A stretch of DNA of 64,000 nt, taken from NCBI GenBank assembly GCA_026874595.1, contig CM049311.1, positions 12,863,676 to 12,927,675 of the forward strand. The letters run 5' to 3'. Below, in pieces: positions 14,006 to 26,400 of the stretch (the stretch's first letter is position 1; each line of letters begins with the position of its first letter). The notes below the pieces were generated by a model. The model ran no database searches. It was not told the DNA's origin and was given only the letters and a program-made list of their open reading frames with translations. Origin of the DNA: Sipunculus nudus (lineage: Eukaryota; Annelida; Sipuncula; Golfingiida; Sipunculidae). The position numbers and the translations under genes are program-made.

Positions 14006-14077
14006 TTGTGTCTAGACGTCTAGACGTTGTGTCTAGACGTCTAGACACATTGTCTAGACAGCCCCCCCCCCCCCCCA
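14006..14077. repeat. Nested palindrome cluster beside a poly-C run
   Basis: TCTAGACGTCTAGA occurs twice. The second occurrence is the centre of a perfect 22-bp palindrome (14,028-14,049). A further TGTCTAGACA lies just downstream, followed by a run of about 16 C. The cluster sits just right of the 275-bp repeat block. Its function is unknown. Confidence 0.85.
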
Positions 14078-15250
14078 AGAGCCAGGTCAGTTGCCATGGT
14101 GATGTCTGGACCCCACCTGTTTGTACTGAGTGACCTCTTGACTTGGCTGCTGAAACTCAGAATGTTGTCAAATCTGTTTTCAAATACAGAAAGCCTTTTT
14201 CAATTGGCTACAATGCTTTTGTAAAACTGTATTTACCCAATCTATTCTTATAAAACTGGCAGAACCCTACCATAGAATAATTCTTGTAAAGTTTAAACCA
14301 ATCAGCTTAACAGTTTCATCATAAATCAATGTATAAGCTAGAAGAGTTTAAAATTACATTTTTGCTTTTAAAAAACACATCAATGTAGGTGGCGCCACCA
14401 ATACCTCAAAATCAGATATGACATATGTTCCAAAACTTGGTATAAAATTTGGTGATTATAGCTCTAGCCCTTTCTGAGATTTTAATTTTAGTGTGCTTTT
14501 TTGGACAGATGACTAAGTTCAACCTCCTGTAACTCGGCCAAAAATCTCCGAACTGGAACCATTCGAACAAACTTGAGAGAGATTGTTCCAGGGATCATTT
14601 ATGTGAAATCTTGGACAATTTGGCTGGACAGTTTCGGAGAAGAAGATTTTTAAAGCTTTTTTAGCTTTACCCCTATAAAATCTAAGAAAATGCAGTAAGA
14701 AAAAAATAAAATCCGATATAGTTTTTTGGATGACTGATTATTTGCAAAAACTTTGGTGATGCTAGCTCCTGCCGTTTTTTGAGACAGCTATGGTTAACGT
14801 ACAGAAGACGAACGACGTACGACGCCGCACCATCGCATAAGCTCACAGGTTCGCTAAAAAAGGTTGCTTCAGATGAAACAGGCCCCCCCCCCCCCGGGAT
14901 CGGCTTATGTTAAAGCTGCCATTATCTTGTTCAAAATACTTCGGAATATCATTTTTAGCTGGCTTTGACCCTGTTAAGATTCTATGTGAAACTCACTTTA
15001 TGCCAGGCATGACCCTGTAAAATTCTTAGTGAAACCTGCACAGTTTACAGCAGACATGATCATGTCTAAACTCACACGGTTCATAGCCCTTTATCACATT
15101 CTCACAGATAAAATATCAAATAAGTAGAAATTTTCATTAAATCTTTATTAGACTTGCAAAGGCAAGCATGTATCTTGAACAAATGCTTAATACAACATGA
15201 ATATATATTTCAGATGTGATGGACGTATTAAGACACCCTTGAAAATGTAA
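14078..15250. other. Non-coding stretch with relic repeat segments
   Basis: No gene is seen. A GGTGGCGCCACC dyad recurs at about 14,388 in a diverged relic of the neighbouring repeat families, followed by a segment resembling the (ACG)-rich repeat ends (about 14,800-14,830). A C13-type run lies near 14,882. Confidence 0.6.
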
Positions 15251-17156
15251 ACAAGGGACCTATGGGTCACTGTGCTCAGCTGACGTTAACCTTGAAGGTA
15301 AAAATCTAAAATAATATCAAATGGAGATAAAGTGTAAGAGGAAGAGGTAATAAAGGCCATGTTTGGTTTATATGATTGGTTTGTATTGATGAGCAAGAAA
15401 TTGTTGCAAAAAATATTTTGTGACCTGACCATGTGTTTCCTAATGTTGAAACTAAAGCATGTGAGGAGTTTGTGAACAAATCATCTGTACTATTACCATG
15501 ATAATTAGTTGGTTTTTCCATTAACTGTTGACATTTCAGTAGTTTACACATTTGTTCAATTGAATCTATTTTTTGTAAAATATATATTATTAAATATATA
15601 TGTATTTTTTTTATGAAATGTATACAGTTGAAATATAGCTAATTAACAACATAAAACAGGGCAAACAAACCCTGAACTCAAATTCTGCTGAGGCAGGAAA
15701 ATAATGAACAAATGTTTGTTTTAAATCATGATTTTTTTATCACATCAATTATTTTCTAATTTAAGTTTATATTTCTTTACATTTCCAATTTAACATATAT
15801 ATCTGAATATAAAAGTTGATTCATAATTCTCAACTGCATCATCATAAATCTCAATCTTGTCAGATAACACCACATCATGCATACAAATGTCTTTTTATTT
15901 TTTACCACAAAAAAATATCTTTTAAATCTGCAAAACAATAAATATCTAAAAATAATACTTGATTTAGATTTCACAATTTTTAATTGTGTCTTTATTTATC
16001 CATAATGTGCTTCATATTTTATAATAATTTAAGCACACTGATGGGTTCAATTATATTTGTTAAAATCATTTAAAAGAAAACTGATTTCTTTAAAAATGCT
16101 ACATTACACAACATTGCATCTTCTGGATTACACCTTGAATTATTTTTTCAAGGAAAGTTTTTGCATATCGGAGTGGAAACAGCATTACAATTAAGGAGAT
16201 ACAGTGAAAACAATAACAATTACTGCATAACACTTGGTGGGTTGGGTTTGCGGGGGGGGGGGGGGGGGGGGGCTGATTTGGGTGGTGATATGAGAATAAC
16301 TGTACACCTGTCACAGCAGGGGATCTCCCCCAGTGACTGTAACAAATCAGAAACCCTGGCATAGCTGACTTCCAGTGACCTGGAGTGGGACCCTGCATCT
16401 GTAATCAAAGCAAGTGACTACAGAAAAAAAAAATCAATAACTAGCTTAATTTTCAAGCTTTTATTTTCAAATTTCAGATTTAGACAAACTAAATATTTAT
16501 GTTTACATGCTGTGAAAATTAAATCAATGGTGCTTACAGGAAAAAAACGTGCCATGGTCAAAGTTGGGCAAAATTTAAGGTACTGATTTTTTTTTTATGC
16601 TAATAACTTAAAAAATTTACAAAATTCAGATCTTATTTTGGGTAAACAATTGAATCTTAATTAAACATAGTTATATACTTGAGAAAATAGACTCTAGTTT
16701 CAAAATTTTTCATGTTAAGTGAGTTATTATTTTTCCTGATTTTTTACAAAGTCCATTATGTTTGGGCCCATAACTTAAAGAATTTAAATTTTACAGACTT
16801 AATTTCTGGCATGTACATAGGAACTATACAGAGGAATATTTATGGTAAATATGAAGAAAAACAGATGAGTGGTTTTGATATTAGGCAGTCCTGAAGTGTG
16901 AAAATAGGATTTTAATAAAAAATTGAGGTTTTTCCTTAATTTCTCTAAGGAACGAAGTCGCAAAGACCCAGTTTTTTGCTTGGTAGGAGATCTTGGGGAC
17001 ATCTAACATTATGCTGAATTTTGGATTCCTAGGTCTTATGGTTTCAAAACGTGCCACATCTACGGACGGACGGACGGACGGACGGACGGACAGACGGACG
17101 GACGACGGACAATGGACCACCACTATAGCTCAGATGACTTATAGTCAGCTGAGCTA
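15251..17156 (+). mobile_element. Hairpin-ended (ACGG)n element, copy E1
   Basis: It begins with ACAAGGGACCTATGGGTCAC and a GCTCAGCTGA motif. It ends with an ACGG tandem tract (17,061-17,105) and a hairpin at 17,126-17,156 (TAGCTCAG / CTGAGCTA outer stem, TGACT / AGTCA inner stem). The first 220 bp match 63,777-64,000 closely, and the last 600 bp match the 3' parts of the elements at 40.0-40.65 kb and 62.67-63.29 kb. A long G run lies near 16,252. It has no coding capacity, so it is probably non-autonomous. A Helitron-like nature is inferred from the terminal hairpin. Confidence 0.8.
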
Positions 17157-18112
17157 AAAAGAATACTTATAATTTACACACACAATAATATTAATAATGT
17201 AGGAGGCGATATACAACTGAATTCTGTTGCAGAAATATATTCTAATTTTTTAAAAAAAGGTTAATAAATTTTACCTTTATACTTGTGTGTTGAGTGCTAG
17301 TGTAATCAATATCATTGTATATATGTTTTCTTTGCTGACTGAACACACTTGGTTGAACATTTATGGGCAAAATTGTTTTAACAAAATGCAAATACAAATG
17401 ACTGACATTATAAATCCAATCCACGTAATCACATCAAAATTTGTTCTTTAAGATCTTACGTCTTGTGTTAATATGATAATATCACTGTAACATTTGAACG
17501 CAATGCTGTATAATGTATTCTACACGACTCTTGCTCTTGTGTGTGTGAGGGTGTGTGTGTGTGTATACACATGGAATATCTCTAACTGAAGGCACACAAA
17601 AATAATATCTCCAAACCCCGAGCGGGGAAATTTTCTTGTAAAATTCCTTTGAAGAGGAATTCACAACAGACTTCCATACAGTAAATTAATGAAGTCATAA
17701 AGCCTTATACCACTGACTCATTTCATTGAAATAAGATATTATATACAGTTCTCTCTCTATTAGTTTGTTTCCTGTATTAGTTCACATCCTATTCCTTATA
17801 TTTTTCTGAAATTCATGTAATAAGTTTGTAGTTTAACATACTGAAACAAAACTGGGGTATGCCTGGCATCTACACAAGAACTAAATGACAGTCTTGAGTT
17901 GATTTATTCACCATGATTCAAGATTTCCCATGGATCAAGACAACAAATTCAAGAAGATTCCATGCATTTAAAGATAAGATCTGTATTGGATGTATTGCAT
18001 GTATATGTGTACAGTATACACAGACAAGAACTGTTGTCAGAGCCTAGGCTACATGTACCACCGCCAGGATGCATGTTAAGTGAAACTTTCCCATGTTCCC
18101 TTGCACTCGGTG
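17157..18112. other. Intergenic DNA, no gene seen
   Basis: AT-rich DNA with a TG-rich microsatellite at about 17,537-17,566. No convincing gene or exon was found. Confidence 0.55.
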
Positions 18113-18690
18113 CCACAGTTCACCGGCTCAGTCCACGAGTAAGCTGTAGAATACAGCCAGGCCCTAATACCAACGAATGGCCACAATGGTAAAGAAGCGT
18201 TTTAAGTAAATATATTATAGGATGACTCACAATATCTCCTAACTTTCTGCATTAAGTTGCTAACAGACAAAAAACATAAAATCAGAAAACAATATAATAC
18301 CTTGCCATCTATAACAAACTTGGAATTACAAAAGTGAATATGATGTAAATCATTATAATCTAACACAACCCATGACTGCTCGGTTTCCCTTAGTTCACCG
18401 GCCACAGTTCACCGGCTCAGTCCACGAGTAAGCTGTAGAATACAGCCAGGCCCTAATACCAATGAATGGCCACAATGGTATAGAATCGTTTTAACTGTAA
18501 ATATATTACAGGATGACTCACCATATCTCCTTACTTTCTGCATTAATTTGCTAACAGACAAAAACCATAAAATCAGAAAACAATATAATACCTTGCCATC
18601 TATAACAAACTAGGAATTACAAAAGTGAATATGATGTAAATCATTGTAATCTAACACAACCCATGACTGCTCGGTTTCCCTTACATACAG
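18113..18690. repeat. 289-bp tandem duplication
   Basis: Sequence starting CCACAGTTCACCGGCTCAG at 18,113 is repeated at 18,402 with only scattered differences. Read on the minus strand, the first copy has an open stretch ending in GATGGCAAG followed by GTATTA, which looks exon-like. In the second copy a single change creates a stop in the same frame. I do not recognise a protein family. It could be a duplicated gene relic or simple non-coding DNA. Confidence 0.85.
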
Positions 18691-21600
18691 AAACACCATG
18701 CTAATGTGACCACAAACAAATGTTCAAATAAAAGTGAACTTCTTAGTAAGGTGGCCAATTATCAACTCAAAAAGTGACAACTAGGGTGCTAAATGGCATA
18801 TATACATTTTATACAAATTTTGCATGGAGCAGGTTCAGTGGGTTTTTTTCTGATAAAATAAGGTTAATAAAGAAACATATGTCATCCATACTTTCCTCAG
18901 CCATGAGGTGACTTTCATGTATATTCTCCAAAGTGTTGTCTCGTGGCCAGTTTATATGACAGGAAAAATAAAAGGCATTGTAATGATTATGTTACAATAC
19001 AAACATATACAAATATATGAAAGCAGAAAAATGGTCATAGACAACAGTGACAAGAATTTGCTCTTTATGGACTATGACAATATATGTAATAATCATTTTT
19101 TACCCTCAAAATGATTTAAATTCATCTGTAAAATATCCAAATGTATTTGTAAACCTATATGGTATGAGGCGTGTTGCAACAACAGACCAAAAATTTTTAC
19201 CAAATTAGAAAGAAGGAAATGCAAAATAAATATCTTTGCTATTAATTATTTGACTCTTCAATAAATTATTTTACATATTTCAAACCAATGACTGGGATAA
19301 AACCCATTGAACTGATGTGATAGAAAACTGCAAACGATGATGTGATACTGCCTCATGACTGTATATTAAATATATTAAATTATAATACCAAATGAACTGT
19401 GATATGTATTTGCGCAAGATGTCTTCTATGTTAGGATTGACATATTGCTGAATAACATATGCTGCTTTACATCAGAAGATTTAATCTTGTTAATGGATTC
19501 GTACAAGCTTAAGGATATCTGATGATACTAAAACAATGGCTGCCTTGGTATCATCATGTTAAGGATGAGACGCTGATTCAGCAATAATAACCCGACAATG
19601 TATAATGGTAGCTCATGTAAAGAGACATGTTGGCCTGTAAGGTCATAAGTGTTTTAGTTGTAAATTTATACAAAATTATACACACACAATAACCACTGTT
19701 GTAATCAATAACAAAGATTTTAAAGCATTATAATATCAATATCACCCCAAGCTTCAATATAACAATACAAAACCTTACAATTATATTGTACTAAGTACTG
19801 TATAAATTCATGGCACCATAGGATTTAAACCTTGGGTATATATATCTGGTGTTATCAGCTCATCTTTGATCTTAAACCTTTGACCTTTCCAAATTTGAAC
19901 ACAAAAGGGCCTAACAAATATAAACAAAGGATCTTTGTTCCTGCAACAACCTTTAATGAGATTAGAACCTTAAACATGCAGTGATGCACAATCACTCAAA
20001 CATGAATTATCATACCTTTGAAGAACTGAATGATGGGACTATAGGATTATACATTTCCTAAGTTTTCACTGCCCTTATTTCTGACAATTATGTCTCAAAC
20101 AGAAGCACAGTAATAGCAGACCTGAGGACAATTCTAATTTTTCAGTTTCAATTAAATTCCAAATCATTAACATTTTGGAATTTTCAATCCAATTTCATTC
20201 AAAGTGATGGAAAAAGAAGTGCAATTGCAAATTCAAACTATATTTGCTCAATTAAAATTCAAATAGAAATTTAAAATGTTGCTACACTTGAGTACATGAA
20301 ACTTCACTTTGACCTACTTGACTGGCCAAACAATGCATGACTGATCTGGAAGTGAAGTATACAAGAAGCCTTTTGCATAACCACCACGCAAATAAAAACA
20401 ATATTATGGCTAGTCTTTCCATAACTGATAAATCCTGATTGTCCATCAGCCTCTGCAAAAGATTTATCACAAAGAAATTTAAAAAAAGTTTATTATATAC
20501 AGATAATTTGTTTGTATCTTGAGTGTAAAATATATTGAATATAGATAATCTGCGAACATATATGACCTTTAAAATCAACACTCTTTATTTTATTCATCAC
20601 TGGAGCAGCTATGTTTTGATTTATTTGCTCCATGCAGCAGCTGCAGACTAATGCTAGACCTAGGTCAGGGACAGAGTCGAGGTGTGGCTTTGGGAGTATT
20701 TAGGCCTTAATGGGAAATCTCAAAGGGGCCATGCATACAGGGTGCTGCTATAAATTGGTGTGGGGCCATAAAATGAGGATCTACAGTACTCAAAACAAGT
20801 GCTTTTTTAAATCTATGAAATTCAGGAAGATGTCAGAGGTGGATTCCAATTTCCATTCAGGATTTAACGAGTATTTGACTCTCCAAACACACCCTGCTCT
20901 CCAACTGTTTTACTGTGCTTCTGAGTGGATCGACAGAAACTCTTTAAACTTAATTAACATTGTAATAGATTGTATTTATCAATGGTAAACAGTATTCTCA
21001 GGGTATTCTTAAAATGCCATCAGGTGTGAAATTCAGTATTAGTTCAAACCAAAAGCTGTGAATATAACTTGGTAAGTGTTAACTGAATGCAAATTTCTAC
21101 CCTGCCCCCATCAGCTATATATAGAGATGACATTAAAATAGGAATTAAAAGTTAATCATCTATGCAAAAATGTCTACATTTTTAAAGGAGATTCATTTAT
21201 GGTCCCATAACAATTGTTTTATCATAATTGAAATTGCTTAATATAACAAAGAAAATCCTAAATACATACATAACAATGTTTTTGTCACATGAGGATACAT
21301 TCAAGCAACACAGAACACAAATACACAATCAAACAGGATTATATATTAACTAAACTATGTATAGGCTATGGTAAACATGAATATGTAAGGGAGACTGGAG
21401 TTTATGACATCATATAATGGCTGACATGAGAGAAATCAACATGCATTTATATACCATTCCTGGCCAGAGATGTAATCTCCTATTTATTTTTCTTGTATAT
21501 TTTTAAGACACTTTGGTATGATAATATGGTAATGGTAATATGGGGAAATTGCAAACTACACATAGCAGAAAATTTTAAATGAAAGATGAAAACAAGTCTA

Positions 21601-22047
21601 CTTTATGGAAGTTTGCATTATAAAGATGTGAATGAGGTACCTGCAAAAAAATAATTTAAACATATTTTACAGTGACATGACCGCAGTTCATTAAGTAGAG
21701 GTTTATCTTGTGCTGTTTGATCAGAAACACATACAATGCTCTCAAATATTTTTAATACAAAACTAATATACAAATTTATCAAAAGAAATATCACATAAAT
21801 GTGCGGACTTCAATATTCCAATGGTCATCATTCAGCAGGTTCCCTGTTTTATATTGCACCCATTTTTCCTCTAATAATAGTCATTCAAAAATGAATAATG
21901 AGTTCATTATAAACACAATGCAGGACACAGGAATAGAACTTCAATGCCTAGTTATAATACATTGTTCCTGCTAGGTAACATGGTAACTTCTCAGGTTCAT
22001 GATCCTCCATCATGGCAGCTAATGCATAAATCTTACTCCTGTATCTG
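18691..22047. other. Intergenic DNA and presumed 3' UTR of the helicase gene
   Basis: No further gene is supported. The stretch next to 22,048 should contain the 3' untranslated region of the minus-strand helicase gene. On that strand an AATAAA hexamer occurs at 21,483-21,488, about 560 bases past the stop codon, and is a possible polyadenylation signal. Other matches exist further left (about 20,583 and 20,625), so the choice is uncertain. Confidence 0.4.
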
Positions 22048-22176
22048 TTATCCCCGGTTCTGATAACATCCGTTCTTGATCACACGACACATAATGTCAT
22101 CCTCCTCAATTGGCACATCGTGCACCAGATGGCGCTCTCTGGCATTCATGATGAGACAACCCCAGTCATAGTTACA
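22048..22176 (-). CDS. SETX: Helicase gene exon 21, terminal coding exon
   Basis: 42 codons and a TAA stop. It starts [15 protein letters not shown] (the 'W..L...A..R' end of the helicase fold) and stops after [10 protein letters not shown]. The protein therefore lacks the long C-terminal extension of vertebrate senataxin, unless alternative splicing adds one. Confidence 0.92.
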   Translation of the reverse strand, partial: CNYDWGCLIMNARERHLVHDVPIEEDDIMCRVIKNGCYQNRG

Positions 22177-23402
22177 CTGAAAATAAATATAAAAAGTAAA
22201 CGTTTTGTATATAAAGTGTTGCAATTTTATAATCATTCTTTTCACTCCTCATTCACACAATAATTTTTTACCCACTTTACATTTTATACTTATTCTTTTA
22301 ACATCAAAGGGGCCAATTGCAATATCTGATGTTTATTATCTAAAGATAACCCCTTGAACCTTGTATAAAATAGCCCTGACAGCAGATCAGACAAACCAGA
22401 GGTATTTTTCAAAACTTTTCAGTTTCTACCATTATGCAACCAACCACCTTATGTTGCATGGTTTTTCTGTTTGCCAACACTGGCGCATGTACCGTTTTAT
22501 AAACAGCTTGTAAACAATCCAATACACTATAAGAACTTTTCTGAACAGGAATTTTTCTACAGTTCATTCACATGTATAGAGAGTAAGCCAGAATTCAAAC
22601 AAATGCTACTGTTTATCTGGCTTTAATGAATCTTGAAATATTTTTATGATCATCTGCTATGTTCGGGTCTATGTGGCAGTATTATGGGATTTGTCAAAAC
22701 ATTTTAACACAGCAGGTGGCAGTAGTGAGGTGAGAAAGGTCTACTGACCATTATTAAATGCAGGAAGATGGTAGCTTAATATCAGATTTTCTGTTGGATG
22801 GTTATATATTACAATATATTGATACAAATACATCTGATGACCCTGACATGATATCTGGCTTTGTATTGTGATGCAATGGCGAAACAGTGAAAGGTTTCAG
22901 TCTTACTTGTGTTAAAGTTGTAGAGGTAAGTTTTAACCTTTCTATAATATATAGCACTAAGAGCAATCCAGTTAAACTTTAGACAGAAGAAATTTGGTGG
23001 TAAAAACTTACCTCTAACGTGTCGAGGTGACCGATTACATACAAAGCACTCTTGGCTCGAGTCAATGCTACATTCATACGTCTTTTATCACTTAAAAACC
23101 TGTAACAAAACCAGAACGTTTAAATTTCAATGATAATCTATTAATTAATGATCGTAGACCACAAAATTAAATTATAGAACACAGAATTACATTTACTTCT
23201 GAAAAAGTTCATTTTTGTAAATTCATAGGGCTACCTTTTGAATGAGCTATTATTAAGGAAGAAGGCCTATTATCCAAAGTTTCTTCATGCATAAAATAAA
23301 TAATGATATTTGACTTGAACAGAAAAATCTTGTAAAAATTACAGTAACATAAATTATCATTAACTTGTAAATACAAAACACTATCACATATAATAATATA
23401 CT

Positions 23403-23446
<44 letters not shown>

Positions 23447-26400
23447 TAAATAGTTGTCCTGATAAACTTCAAGGCAAACAATGAGGAGATATATGTTACT
23501 ATCAATATATCATTGTTAATACCCACCCTATCCCTCCACTTGTGCTGTTTGCTCGAACACAAGATATGATAATGATGTCCTTCTCACGACCTTGAAACCC
23601 ATCCAATGTTTCAACTTCAACATTTGGATATCTGTAAATGATGAGTATATCATAACAATATTTAGTTAAATACACTATAGTCCATATAACTAAATTTTTG
23701 CCTCTCATCTGAGGTTATTCATTTTTTTATTATTCATTACCTTTAAGAGGGGACTCAGACCAAAAGTAATCTTGCAAAAATTTACCTGACCAAAATAACT
23801 ATTCACATATTCACAAAGTAATTTATGTCTTTTGCCTCTATTTATGACAGTAATGACTATTTTGTAAACAAGACACACACATAAAACTGTTTATTAAGAG
23901 TGTATAAAGGTTTACAAATATGTCTTAATATAAAATGAGATGTCTGATGATCTGAGTATTTGCACATTAGAATATTTTGACTGATTGAGGAAATGTTGAG
24001 CTCTATCTTGATTTACAGATGAACAAATTGTCAAATGCTGTATTAGCCTATGTATTTTGCTGTATAATGCTGACCACTGGCTATTTTGCTGCCATTTTTA
24101 TTTGCAATCACTTGCAGACAGTCGCGCTTGTCTGCGACTGCTTGCAAATCCAGATCACAGAGTTCCTGTGTTATTTATTTTGGAGATGATAAACTTGACA
24201 AGATGGTGTCCATACAGGTAGGACAAGTCGCAGACTGAGTCACCTGACCAAAACTTTTCCATTCAATTGGATGATTTTCAGTCACAAATGGTATCACAAG
24301 CAATTGCAGATGCACAGAACAGTCAAAAAGGATCACAAGGGAATTGACATGCCATAATCCTTGTCGCAATCCAACTCACCAGTGATTCATATGTGATTTT
24401 AATCAGTGACCAGTAGCCCCTTGTGATTCTAGTCCCATAGCATCACTGGCAACAAAATCTCCATTGAGTGGCAGTCTTTATACATTGGCACAATGTTTAT
24501 AGTGCATAAATTTTTATAAATAAAATAATATTTCTCAACACACTTTAAACCCTGCCATTCCCTCCCTGTGAATGGTGGTTTTGTTAGTAAACTGTTGTTA
24601 GCTGTGTTAGTCTCACAACAGTTTACTAACAAGACCACCATTCACAGGGAGGGAATTGGGGGTTTTAATGAGAATAACACAGATAAACCTTGGGGGAGGG
24701 GATACCTACCTAGAAGCAGCGGGAATGAGAAGAAACTTCACTGGAGTGAAGACGGTGTCGGAGAGGTAGTCACAGGAACTGAAGAGGACTGTGCAGACGA
24801 CCTGGAGAAGGGGATGACTTCACCTGGCCTGAGTCTGGCAGATAAATGGAGTGAAGGTGGATGGAGATTTAACAAAACCCTTCTTAACAAGTTGGTTGGG
24901 TGAAATCCCAGATAAATGGGCAAAGGAGGTAGAAATTGCCCGGACGTCATTAGCTTTGACTTGAAGGTGTGACCAGGTCAAAGGTGATGCAGCTTCAAAC
25001 ACAGACATGATGGTAGCTTCAGTCATGCACTTATGGTGATAGGGCTAAAATCTTTTTTGAGAAATAGTGATTTTTGTTGAAATAAACAACTTCTTGTGCA
25101 CCCCCCACCCCCCCGCCCATTGGAACTTGTAGCTTTAAGATAATAACGTAAAGCACGTACCGGGCAATTAGGACCCTAAACCCGTCCTGGCCGTTAGGGA
25201 GTGCCGGAACATGCCAAAGCAACGGAGGATCATCAAAATGTTGGTTCTTCTGATAGAAGTTAGGAGGGAAATGGTCATTTAATAGAATGCAGGGGGAACT
25301 GGAAAGTGACAGACAATTCATCGGCCAAGTTCTAATAAGCCACAAGAGCATGAAGCTCAGAACGAAGACCGTAAGATGCAAGAGCGAGGAGAAAAACTGT
25401 ATTCCGCGACAAATGAAGTACATGAGCCGAGTGAAGAGGCTCATATGGCTGTTCAAATAGATAATGTAAAACCACATCCAGTCCCAGGAAGGGGATAGAT
25501 AGCGAGGACGAGAAGACAGCGCCCTAACCCCTTTGAGAAGGGCAGTCACGAGCGGATGGGGGATGTAGAACACGATAGTGACCCAGTGGACAGAAGACCA
25601 ACAACAGGCCAGTATGCTAGCCACTGAGTGAAGGAGAGGACAAGTGTTTGCCCTGGAGGAAATAACGAATAAGTCTAGGACAGCCGTAACGCTCAGATTG
25701 AAAAGAGAGATCCCATGTTCATCAGCCCATCGGGAGAAGATGAGCCACCGGGAGTCATAGATCCGGCCCAAATAACGGTAAGTGGGAGCTGAAGGAAGCT
25801 CATCAGCCAGTTAGAAAAGGTCCTTTCCATCGAGGTGTCGGATGTTAGGAAGCAGGCGTTCAAGGAATGGAAGGAACGATGGTAGAACGATCAAGATCTG
25901 GATGAGAACCGGTTGGAGGGCCAGAAATGAGGGGTTCCTATGAAAGCAAGGAGCCGCCATTGGATACCGAAGAACCATGAGAAGATCGGTCAGAATTGAT
26001 TGGGAGATACAGAGTAGGATCCGCGGAACAAACCGGGCTCAGGAAACCGGTGAGACCAGACAGAGGTGGGAGCGTCCATAAGAAGGCTGTGAGGGTGACA
26101 GAGTCGTGGCACTGACAGGGTGAGCTAGAATTCTGCGAAACTGAGGCGATGTTACCGTGCACAAAGGAGGCCCAGTGGATGGATATACGGCTGAGGAAGG
26201 GAAACAAGGCCATGAAACATGGTGGCCGTGAGACTAGCTGAGATGCTGGGAACAGAACACGCGTGGAGCGATGGCCACAGCAGGAGAAATAGGGCGAACA
26301 AAGGTAGGGTTCCCGAAGGAGTGAGGGAGACCAGAAAAAGCCCAGTACGTTGATATAGGCAATCCCCAGGGAATGGCCGTCAGAAGGAGAATATGACGGC

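Noticed and set aside
13705-14133. 142-codon + strand open frame
   Set aside because: It spans the end of the 275-bp repeat, the palindrome cluster and a poly-C run. Composition and context are not those of a gene.
16099-16408. Proline-rich minus-strand open frames
   Set aside because: They exist only because of the long G run; no homology or gene context.
17050-17105. (ACGG)n tracts as telomere-like repeats
   Set aside because: The unit is not TTAGGG-type. The tract is short and always followed by the element hairpin.
24568-24903. 111-codon + strand open frame starting in the hairpin
   Set aside because: It begins in the 41-bp inverted repeat and has no recognisable domain.
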